A DNA stretch of 64,000 nt from contig RSEF01000012.1 in assembly GCA_003993805.1 (NCBI GenBank), positions 2,950,575 through 3,014,574 on the forward strand. The letters are read 5' to 3'. Source of the DNA: Himantopus leucocephalus. Its lineage: Eukaryota > Chordata > Aves > Charadriiformes > Recurvirostridae. Under the pieces are notes generated by a model, which saw only the letters and a program-made list of their open reading frames with translations, made no database searches and had not been told where the DNA came from. The position numbers were made by a program, and so were the translations under genes. Positions 13,201 to 25,200 of this stretch are shown piece after piece (positions within the stretch are counted from its first letter, which is position 1; each line of letters begins with the position of its first letter).

Positions 13201-16200
13201 CCAGTAATAATTGTGTAAAATGTGTATGACGTCTGAGGTCTGCCTCTCCTGTAGGCTACTAACAGAACCTCAGGGATCCTGATCCACTCCTGCCTATTCC
13301 CAGATTGGTCATTTTCTCATTAGCCAGTATGAATGTTGGTTGTTCCTGAGTGTACCCATCTTGTAAACCAAAGAAACTGACCCACTTTGTAACCACAGGC
13401 AGCTCAAGATCAGTTTTGCTGTTCAGTTTGGATAGAGAGTAACATAATTCTGTTTTGCTGTAGGTCAGGCAGCCATATACTGGGGTTGGCTGTCCTGCCA
13501 CTTAACTCCAACAACCAACTTACAACTCCTTTTACGTACATTTAATCGAGCCCTCTTATATTACTGCTTATTAATTAACTTGTGTTCAGTCTATAGATCT
13601 AGAACATGGAGGCATTTGAGCCTTTCCAGAACGCATGTCCTCACTGAGTGATTTCACAGATACTGGTAGTTCAACGAATTAATGAAGATCTCTACAGTTT
13701 TCCTCCCTGTTAAGCTCCTACCTGTTGTTCAAGCAGTGACCAGCCACTATCACAGCACTTGCACAGCAACTGTCATAGACATCCTCTTTTTTTCAGGTCC
13801 ACATAGCATTGTTTCAGTATATATGGACCTCCGCTTATGTGAAATGGCCTGTCCTCTCCTAGCCAGGTCTGCAGTCTAACTGAAAAGTTAGTATTGTGTG
13901 TGCACAAGGTTTTCCTTTCCCTGCAAAACATAAAGGGTGTATGAACTAAGTTTGCTGTCAAAATCAGTTTTCAGTTTTTTGTGTCCCTTTATAACTTTCA
14001 TATTGCAGGGTTGTTCTTGCATATCCAGCTTCTTTATTTTTCTTGCTGCAAATACATGCCCAAATACGCTTTTGCATCTGATATCGTTCTTCCTGCTAGT
14101 CTGATGATGAACTGGATTTTTTTTTTTTTTTCTTCTCCCTCAGGAATGGTTTTTCTCAGCACGAAAATACTGACTTACTAAGGTCAGCTCTCCAGGTGCT
14201 TGCAGAGAGGCTAAAGCCAGGAGAGACAGAGTTTCTTCTTCTTGAGGAGCTGATAAGGTAGAATCAGTATTTCCCAAGATCTGAAAGGGAGGCGTTTCAA
14301 GCAGTTTTCCCTGGTTTGTGTGGGCATTATGGGTAAATGTGTGTTTGGGAGCTCTCGTAGAGACCATACTACCTTTCAGAGAGCTTTGTATTGAATTGAA
14401 TGGCAGTACAGTCAAACCTAACGAAAAGGAGCTACTGGATTATAAAATATGCATTAATCTATGGATCTCATTCGTTTGTATGCTATTGGAGACTAGGAGG
14501 TTAGCAGGATTCACAGAAGGAATGAGTATGTTCTGGATAGTTAAAATGCCTACAGGAACACTAAGCAAAAGCAGCATATAAAGATGTTGCTAGACTTAGA
14601 GTGACTGGGGCTTGAGAGAAGTTTCTCAATGACTGAATTTTTATCTGCTAGTGGTTGACTACCCCTTCTTCAGAAGGGCACTGCCAGAGACAAAATACTG
14701 GGGGAGGGAGACCTTGGATCTGAGATAGGGTAATCTCCCAGAAACACATAAATAAAAATGAAGTATTAGGCTGTCTATCTACACTGGTTTTACCTTTTCT
14801 CTTTCCTGTCATCCCCAGTGAGAGTTTTCACTACCTACTGAATTTCCAGCAGAGTGTTCCCAGCTTCCACTGTGCGTTCATCCTCACTCAGCTCCTGATT
14901 GCCATCGCTGAGAAACCAATGGCTGGCTGGAAGAAAGAGAAAACGGGTAATGTGTGAAGAGCCTCTAATTAGTTTTTGTGCTGTCCTTTGCCTGTAAGTT
15001 GTGGGTTCTGTCTCTGGAGTGCATCTTCTGGGGGAGAGATTTTCCCTTTGGTGTCCTCGTAGTCTCCCTGGGGTGAACAGTCTTAGCCGTTAATGAAAGG
15101 AATAGCAATGAATATATTGGAACCTCTTTGGTATTGGTATTGCTATGCTTCACTCACATGCAGGAAGGCAGCCTCTAGCTCTCTTAGTTGGTGTTTTTAA
15201 AAATCAGAGCCTCATAGCTTTTAAGAGTTCTAGGAACAAGCCTGCTGTTCAGTTTTGGTACCAGTTTAATCACTGATTATGGAGGTGATCATAGACTTAA
15301 TCTGATGTAACTTCCTAGTGTATGTACAGGTGTTTTACAGTATGCTGTGACCACTCATTTCCAAAAATTACGGAAATGAACTGCAAATACAGCTGTTACT
15401 TCAGGGCAGAGGGGGGGGCAAACCTTTATGTCCTTAATACTGTGCAACAAATGTTTTCAGTTAAGAGAACTCTTCTCTGGGATTAGGACCTGTTCTGTAA
15501 GAGGAACAGCATTCAAGCAGATAAGGCATAGACATGCTTGCAGGGAATATACAAGAGAACTATTGGTCTCAGCATTGTCACACACTGAAATAAAGACTCC
15601 AAACGCAGTCACCTCTTGTCATTTTAAGACACCTAGAATTTGTCCTTCTCAGATCCCTATAGCCACTCAGAATTGTAAGTTCCCTACTTTGAGATTATTT
15701 TACTATTTTAAACAGCCCTACATTGGGATAACTGCCCACTCAGTGTGGCAGGGAATAACTAATTTTAACTAATAATTTTCTGGTTTTAAACATTTCTGCA
15801 AGAGGCAGACAAGTTCGTTAGCAGTTTTGATTTAAGAAATCTGTGAACTTTAAACTTGCCTGTTCACATTTATTATTATAGCGCTGTTGCCAAAAAGTCA
15901 AATCATTTATTATTGGAATTCCATTTCTAGAAATGGATGCCCTGAGGGTTGCGTATTGCCCTAATTTAAAACAGTTGGCACACTGTAGGAGCTACCAAAC
16001 AAACAATGCTTAACGTAAGTTTATCAGGGAGAAATGGCCAGAGATGGATTGTGGTTCTGGTGTGAATGGGTGTTCCAGACCAGGAGCACACTGGATGTCC
16101 ATATATTTTATAATCATGACATATGTCCTTGTGGTCTTACTGCTTTTTAGGGGAAATGTATTCTGACTTAACAAAGTTCAGGCATATTGAGGGGTAGCGA

Positions 16201-19200
16201 CATTGTGATGTTTCAAAAAGCCATTGGGACACATTTCCTTTATATGGAAGAGGGAAATTGTCTTGGATTCTTGCAGTACATAGGAAATGAAACACATCTG
16301 TTTCCTTCAGTAAGTTATCCCTTATCTTTTACAGCTTCCCTAGCAAAGCAATTCCTCTGCCAGTCATGGGTGAAGCCCGGTGGAGACCGAGAGAAGGGCA
16401 GCCAGTTCAACAGTGCGCTGCATACTCTGCTCTGGTAAGGCTCAAGCCATTGTCTCAAGCATGCCGAGACACTCTTTTTCTAAGAATTACTGTTGCTTCA
16501 GGGGAATGACCCCTCTCAGTCATAACCCTCATACTTACACGGTTTGGCCTAAAGCACTGTTTCTACAGCATTGAAAGACAGTGAGTGATAGGAAGAATTC
16601 CGTTAGCCATGGGCCATAGAAGCATGTTGGGACCTCATGTTTGCTAGACTGTAGCTTGTCAGTATACATCAGCACACCTATACCTGTATGTGTGCATACA
16701 TACACATGTAAGTGTGGATCTGGACCAAAGTGTCTGGTTTTGTTTTCACTAAACTTAGAGTAAATCAGCTGTCACTGAAGTCAAGGAGAGCGGGACTGAG
16801 TATTAGGTGAAACACAATCACAGAATCACAGGATGGTTGAGGTTGGGAGGGACCTCTGGAGGTCACCTTGTTCCAACGCCCCTGCTCCAGCAGGGCGACC
16901 TAGAGCAGGCTGCCCGGGAGCACACTGGGCACAACTGTCTGAGCTTGGCTGTTCAGCCAGCTTTTAGTCTGCCTCACTGTCTGCTCATCCAGTCCATACT
17001 TCAACGGTTACTCTGTGAGGATCTTACAGGAGACAGTGTTGAAAGCCTTACAAGTCAGACAATATCCACTACTCTCTCCCTCATCTACAAGCCAGTCATT
17101 TCATCAAAGGTTAGCAGGCTGGTCAGGCATGACTTTCCCTTGGTGAATCCACGCTGACTACTCCCAATCACCTTCTTGTCCTTCATGTGCCTGGAAATGG
17201 TTTCCAGGATAGTTGTTTCACCACCTTCCCAGGGATCAAGGTGTGGCTGACTGGCCTGTAGTTCCCTGGGTCCTTCTTCCTGCCCTTGAAGACAGGAATG
17301 ACATTTGCTTTCCTCCAGCCCTCAGGCACTTCTCCCAGTCACCATGATCATTCAAAGGTAATCAAGAGTAACCTCACAATGACATCAGCCACCTCTCTCA
17401 GCACTCGTGTGCATCCCATCAGGGCCTGTGGATTTATAGATGTCCAGTTTGCTTAGCTTTTCCCTAACATGATCCAGTTCCACAAAGTCTTCCTTGCTCC
17501 AGACTTTCCCCCAGTCTGAGGCATAGGATTTCTGGAGGCCAGTTTTGCTAGTAAAGACTGAGGTAATGAAGGCATTCAGTCCCTTAACGTGTACCTCAGC
17601 CTTTTCCATGTCCTCTGTCACCAGGGCCCTGCCCCATTCAGCAGTGGACCCACATTTTCCCTAGTCTTCCTTTTGCTACTTATGTACTTAGAGGAGCCCT
17701 TCTTATTGCCCTTGGCACCCCTTGCCAGATTCAACAGATTCAACTCCAGGAGGACTTTGGCTCTCCCTAACCACGTCTCTGCGTGCTTCGACAGTGTCTC
17801 TGTGTTTCTCCCACATTACTTGTCTCTGCTGCCACCTTCTGTATACTCCTTTTTTGTGTGTGAGTTTTGCCAGGAGCTCCTTGTTCATTCATGCAGGCCT
17901 CCTGGCACTTTTGTTTGACTTTCTGCTCTTTGGGATGGAGTGTTCTTGAGCTTGGAGGACGTGATCCTTCAATATCAACCAGCTTTCTTGGACACTTCTT
18001 CCCTCTAGGCCCCTGCCCCATGGCAAGAAGATCCATGAAGAGGCCAAAGTCTGCCCTCCTTAAGTCCAGGGTTATGATCGTCCTGTTTGTCCTACTCCCT
18101 TCTCTCAGGATACTGAATTCTATGATCTCGCAGTCACTGCAGCCAAGGCTGCCTTCGACCTTCCCCAAAGAGCCCTTCCTTGTTTTTAAGCGTGAGGTCC
18201 AGCAGAGCACCTCTCCTCATAAGCTCTTCTGTCACTTGTGTCAGGAAGTTGTCATCGATGCTCTCCAGAAACCTCCTGGATTGCTTATGCTCTTCTGTGT
18301 TGTCCTTCCAGGAGAGATCATGGTGGTTAGTCCCCCATGAGGTCCAGGGCCTGCGAACATGGCGCTACTTCTAGCTGTCTGTAGAAGGCTTCGTTTACTT
18401 GTTGTTCCTGATCAAGGTGGCCTATAGCAGACACCCACTACAATGTCACCCATAGTGGTTGGTGCTTTCTTCCTTGCCCATAAACTCTCAGTTGGCTCAT
18501 CACCCATCCTCAGGCAGAGCTCCATGCAATCTGGCCATTCTCTCACATAAAGGGCAACTCCATCTCCTCCTCTTCCTAGCCTGTCTTTCCTAAATACAAG
18601 AATGAGGAAATATTAAATCCAGGTTTGTTTCAGATGAGGGTAGCTTTTCATGACATTACTGTGACAGTTCTAAGTATTGCTTTGGATTTCCTACATGTGA
18701 TTGCCTTTGGCATAAGAATGAGCTTGTCAGTTTCAGGCCGCATGTTGCAGATAGGACAGTGTTCAAGAACTTGCTGTGTTATTCTGCATTTACTGATGAA
18801 CTAAGCTGGTTTTGGATTTAGTGTCTACCTGGAGCACACAGATAACATCTTGAAAGCTATAGAAGAAATCTCCAGTGTTGGTGTTTCTGAACTGATGAAC
18901 TCTGCCAAAGACGGATGTTCTTCTACTTATCCTACTCTAAGCAGGTAACTATATCAATAGAGACTTTGAATTTCATGAGATGCATAATGGCAATTTCTGC
19001 TTTTTAATATTTCATTTTCTTATTTTGTGGTCTATTATGGTTTCATGTTAGTACTGCTGTGGGCTACTCAGGGCATTTGTAAACCTTGTTTTGGCAGTAC
19101 GCAACAGCTTAGTACATGGTTAGCTTTTTGTCAAGGTGGAATGGCCTTGTGCATTAACATGGTGTTGAATTTATTACTTGTGAGCCATTTTAACTGGAGA

Positions 19201-22200
19201 ATGAACTGCTGTCTGTCGTCAGGTATGTTGCCTCTTTCTGTGCTATTGTGGTGGTATAAAGCACTCTAAAAGTCAGCCTCAGGGGCCTGGGGTGGCTGTA
19301 GGCAAACCTGGGCTGGTATGCAGTGTGCAGAAGCACGCTCTGGGTGTGTCTGCTCCTGCCACAGGAATTCGGAATCACAGTTTATGCATGGATAGCCAAA
19401 GTTCCTGCACTTTGGAACTACCAAAACTATCTTATGCTCACAGCCGCAAACCTTCTGCTGTGCATCCCCCAGAGCTACAAAGAAGTGGGTGGTGTCTATG
19501 TGTGGTTCATACTGGGGAAGTGGTAGTGACTTCCCAGGATTCTCCATCTGGGTGATGAGGCTGAGCTAGACATGCTTATGAGTCCTAGGGCCAACCTCCT
19601 GTGATTTCATGTTGAGAAGGATGCCCAGCTGGGTAACCTTCAAGTTTTCCACATTGTTCTGGGAACAAGAAGCCTATCCAGATGCTCAGAGCTGGCTTTT
19701 AGTTTTGCTCTCACTTTCTCCACAGGCAGACATTCCCGGTTTTCTTCAGAGTAATGATGGCTCAGCTAGAAAGTTCAGTGAAAAGCATCCCAGCTGGGAA
19801 GCCATCAGACTCAAGTGAGGTAGGAAAATAAATGCACTGGACTCTTTGAGGGAAAGAAGACACAAGTTAAACTGTACAGTACAATAAAGATGTATAAATT
19901 GGAAAGGAATTTACTTCTGAACTTTGTCTAGGAAATGCAGTCAGACAGCTTCATTGATCAGCCAAAACTGATATACAGGGTGACATATGAGCAGCATCCT
20001 TTTTTTTCTGTTTTTTACCATGTCAAAAATCCAGTAAATCCAGCAGAAAACAGGTAGTAACTGGCAAAATACTAAGCTGTGCAGTTTGTCTGCACGCCTG
20101 TGTGGGAGCACAAAATTATTTTGCGACCAAGAGCTGCTCTGAGAGCAAGGAAGGGTGTTAACTCTTAGCATTTTAAGCCATGTGGGCACTGATCAGGCTG
20201 GAATTGCCATTAAGTGTTTTTGCTGTGATAAATCTGCCTGTGGTGAAGATTTGTTCCTCTGTCTTCAGCAACAACAATGCTTTGGGTACAGAAAATGCTG
20301 AGAGAGCATCCAGCAAGGTGAGAGGAAATAGACCATCTTGGGTTATTGTCCCCTTGTATCCCGTTAGGTGCAACTGGAGAAGCTGCTGCGGTGGAATATT
20401 GCAGTGCGGAATTTCCATATCCTCGTTAACTTGGTCAAGGTGAGGTTCTGGTTGTTTTTCTGGCTTTACCTTCACATTCCCAGCAAAGCCCAGTGTAGCC
20501 AGGTTCATGAGCACAAGGGAAAAACAGGAAGTATGGCTGACTGGTGGAACAACATGGAAGTGGTAAATAAAGCCAGTTATAATCTGTGTGCAAGGGTTTC
20601 CATTTAGCTTTCACTTCAGTATTACTTAATTCTTACAGCCTGCATGTTTTACTAACATAGTTCTCACACAAATAATAAGTCTGCACAAAGACAGGATGAT
20701 GTAAGGAAGTGCAGAAAAAGGACTGAACGAACACGCCAATTCCATAGTTAGTGGTCTGTGTCTGACAGAGTCCACTTCCAGCTGGGGAAGAGGCAGATGG
20801 GAGAAACCCTTCAGGTAGATCTGGAATAACATGACAGAAGGAAACACTCTCCTGATGTACTCAGCTGAAGACAGGCTAATACTCTGACCAGGAGGCTTGG
20901 GTTCCTGCCTAACTTGCATTCAGTGCTTAGCTGATAGCCCTCAGCTTCACTTGCTCTTATGGTAACATATGATCTTCCTTTGAACCCTGCTGACAATTCG
21001 TGTCATCCTGTGGTGATGAACTCTAGAGGCCAGCGCCACTGCATGAAATATTCCCTTCCATCAGTTCTGGAATTGGTACATTCAGCGTCACTGAGTGTGA
21101 TGATGTTTTGGGCAGAAGGCAATAGGTACAGCTGCACTTTTCTTCTTGCTTAGGTTGATCATTACTGTTTGCTTTTATCATACCCGAAATGATGATTGGC
21201 AAGTCCAGCTTTTTCAAGTTCACCTTATGAGCTCTGGTGAATTGTGCTGGATTCTTCTATACAACAACATTCACTGGAGCCCTACCTGTGCTCCAAGTGC
21301 CTTTTGAGAGTATAAAGGGTAGAGCTGGACCAGCTGGTTCTGTTTTGGAATCCAAAGCAGCACCAGTGTACCTTCACAGCTCTCACTCACATCTGTGTGC
21401 TATACCAGTTAAAATGTCCACTAATTAGTTACAGAATTGGGCACTGGCAGAAATATAAATGCCATTGTATACTCTCTTCAAGCGAGCTGAGACCATCTGT
21501 TCCGTTTCTTTGTTTGCTGTTGGACCACAGCTGTGTGTGGGCTGTGCAGTGACACCTGGTGTCTTTTGCCAGCTGGCCCTATTAATGTAATAGCTTCGTT
21601 ATTTCCTCCAAAATACACTATTTTGCACACCTCAGTTTTGCTTCGTCCACTATGTGGTTACTTGCCTATCAGCTGGACTTGGGTCCCAAATTATTAAAAA
21701 CTTCAGACTTGCTGAGATAATTTTGTGCCATCTGCAAAAGGTGCACCTTAGAGCACCAAAATCCTGCCAAGTACTTCTGCCTGACAGCCACAACATTTCA
21801 CGCTTTTGTGTGGTGTTCCCTGTCGAAACTTGAGAATGGATGTTGCCTTAGAACAGGTTGCACACTTTAATGAAGAGTATGTAATGAAGGGTGATTTTTA
21901 ATTGGCTGCTGTGCTTACATTGTTTCCTTTAGACTTGTGGACTGATCTGGCTCTCTTTTTTTCCTCTCGCCCAAGCAGGTATTTGACAGCAGGCCTGTAC
22001 TCAGCATCTGCCTGAAGGTAAGCAAGAACTCAAAATAACTGAAGAGAGCAGTTTAAGTACCAGCTTTCTTGAAACATTGCCTCCAGTGGAGTAGAGTGGT
22101 TACTGAAGTCTCTGGAAGAAGCAGATACGGTTTCTTATACCTTTAATTGTCTTCCACTAATCCCCATACATATGCATCGTATGCAACTTACTACAATTGG

Positions 22201-25200
22201 CATTACTGACTTTAGACCCTTTCCGCTCTCTCCTTTCCCCATGGTACTCCAAACGAGAGGAGACATCACAGCAGACAGGTCTCCCTTGGAGCCCAGAAAG
22301 ATGATGCGTCCCTCTGCACCTCTCCCTTTTTCTGGCTAGGACTCACATATATGAATAGCGATTCTAACATTTTGTGTTTTGTTCTGTTTTATTCCCACTT
22401 TGCTAGTGAATAAAACCGGGGATGTGTACAACGATGAGACCTTGTCCCCTTAGCCCCTCTTTGCAGTGATTAAACTGGGACCCTTTACTGATCCTGTATA
22501 TTCCAGTACAGCCTTCACATGAATATAGTCTTTTACTAAGTGAGAACAGTCTCCGGGGTAGCTTGAAAGAATGTATCGTTATCATATCGGACTTTGTGAT
22601 GGTTCTTTGAAAAGGAATTTAAATTTGCCTTGTGATATATTTATCATTCTTTCATAGTACGGCCGTCTCTTTGTAGAAGCATTTCTGAAGCTTGCCATGC
22701 CTCTCCTGGACTACAGCTTTAAAAAGCACAGGGTAAGCCTTTCGGAGACAGAACTGTCTGGTTCCCGGTTGGGAAGCATGGCTGATGCTTGCTAGAAGAT
22801 TCCTGTCTCTGGTCACATGTTGGCATGACACTTGTGACACTTCATGACAAATGTGCCTGATGTCTCCAGTTGTGCTCTGCCCGTCCAGTGCTCTCTCAGC
22901 AAACAGTTCACTGTTACCCAACTTACCATCACTCTTCTGGTTGGATGGCTTCACTGTTGGCAGCGGCAGCCCTTTCAGCCTCCGTCTCCTTCAAAAGTTA
23001 TTACCGCAAAGGTGGCCCTCACAGAGTAGGAAGCTCATGTGAGCAGTCAGGTTGGTGGGGGCTTGCGATCCAGATAGACAGTGTCATTGGTGTCTTTGCA
23101 ATAATTCTTGGAGCTTTGAGCAGGACAACATGCATGAGTGAAGTTGGACTGGCCAACCTTGCTGCACTACATGACAAGCAAGAACAGTTCACTTATTCCC
23201 CCTGCTTTGTTGCAAGGCAGTCCAGCTTTGACAGTGAGACTTACTCGCTGGCTTAGCCTTCACAACTTGTCTCTCTAATAGGTAACTCCTTTCTACTGTG
23301 AATGTAGTATCTGTTCTCATGGATGTTTGAGGGAGTGAGGTTATCAAACAGATATCTAGTCATTGCCACTGGACAATAGAAAGTGCTACGTAATTTGCTC
23401 AATAAAGAGGATTGATATCCAGAGTTTGTGTTGGATGCATTTCAAGTACCACAATCTAGCAGTATGCTTTATACTTTTCCTCTGGTTCCCCTATTTCAGA
23501 AGGTTGTACTCAAGGCGAGACGTAACAAGGTTGTCTTGATTTTAGTTGGCCCACTTTCACTCATACATGTTCATTCCAAACTCTGATTCAAAATCAGTTT
23601 CAGTTCAAAGTGCTTGGCCTTATGGCATGGGGTCATACTCTTATTACCAGTTACTTGACTGACATGCACAGTGCCAGTCTCCTGTGGCTTCATCCCGTTC
23701 ATCTGACATTTCCTGCATATGTGCATCATATGTCTATCCTGTAACCCTTTGAAAGGATTGCTAGGACTAATGCTGTTTCATTATTCTTGTTTCCCATATG
23801 GAAAAATCCTTTGAGAGTGATTTGCTGGTCTACTTATTGCAGGATGATGTGCAGAGTTTGCTGAAAACCTTGCAGCTGAGTACCAGACAACTTCATCACA
23901 TGTGTGGCCATTCCAAGGTAAGATAAGTTCTAATTGCAGCACAAATTCCTGTCCTAAGAATGATTTATTTCCCTTCCACTGCCTTTCCAGGGCATAGGCA
24001 GGTTCTATCTACTTGCAGGCTTCCAGCAGTGTCTGTAGAAGCAAAAACTGAGAGGAGGAGAAATAGCCTTGGTTAATGGCCCCAGAGTTGAAGTATTTGA
24101 TCTGGAAGTGGCTGGCTTGGATGTTAGCACACTCTTTTTGAGGACAGATGTAAAGATCAACAGCCTTGCGGGTCAGAAGAATCAGCAACAGGAGGCAGAC
24201 AAGGGGAAAACCTTATTCAAAGTCCTGTTGAGGTGCCTTTCTGGCATTGTACGTTGACGCTAGGGAAGAGGGCAAAGGGAGGGGAGGAAGCTGGTAACAT
24301 GCAACCAGTCTACCAGTCTCTCTGTAGGCGACTTGGGGCAGGAAGGAAGGAGAGAATTAGCACCTTTCTTACAGTGTAGAGACCCAGTGCTTGTCGCAAG
24401 ACAGAATCACACGGGAAAAGGTAGTTAGAAAGAATGTCATGTGTGCTGCTTTGTTCCTGTTAGACTCCTAAGAGGCTCAAGAACATGTTTGAGAAGTGAG
24501 CTTTGCCAAAGTAGTTGAAGGGAGAAAGCCACCTATTAGCATGGCTCCCCAAGCTAGATTTGCTACCGATTTCATCCAGAGCTGGCATCAGGAATGTAAA
24601 AGTCTAGCTGGACATCAGAACATGCCATTGCAGCTATCAGCATAGGGGAGAATTGGAAGCTGGCACAAACCGTGGAGATGCTAGGAAGTCCTTCTCACGT
24701 TTGAAAGTGAAATCCTCATGCTTGCTGTAAAGTCACAATTCACCTTGTAAACAGGATAACATCCTTACAGCTTGCCATGTCTTGTTTGTCTGTGCACTTG
24801 ACTAGCATTTTCAAGTGCTGTGTCCCATGGCGCCTGCTAGCATATAACTGCAATTAGTGAACACCTGTGTTTTACCACTGCTCTTGTATCTGTTGCAATC
24901 TGATTTGGTGTCTGTGCCAAATCATTTTTGCAAGAATGAGAAGGCAGCAGCTGAATCTAGGCAGATAAATGTATGCAGTGAATGCTCCATACCTGTTTGA
25001 TGAGGAGTTGTCACCAACATTTGTTAAACCAGTCTTGATTTCACTTTCATACAAAACTAGTAGATGCTCACTGGCGTACCATGCAGCGTTACCCAAGATT
25101 TGCTGCTCTCCCTCAATATGTTTAAAGAGCATCACGCAGCAGACAGCAGCAATCAGCTTCACCCTTCCTAAGTATTTTTGTCATTTACTTTTCCACACCA

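Noticed and set aside
17767..18340. Open frames of about 150 codons on both strands
   Set aside because: They lie inside the minus-strand CR1 copy and show no coding features of their own.
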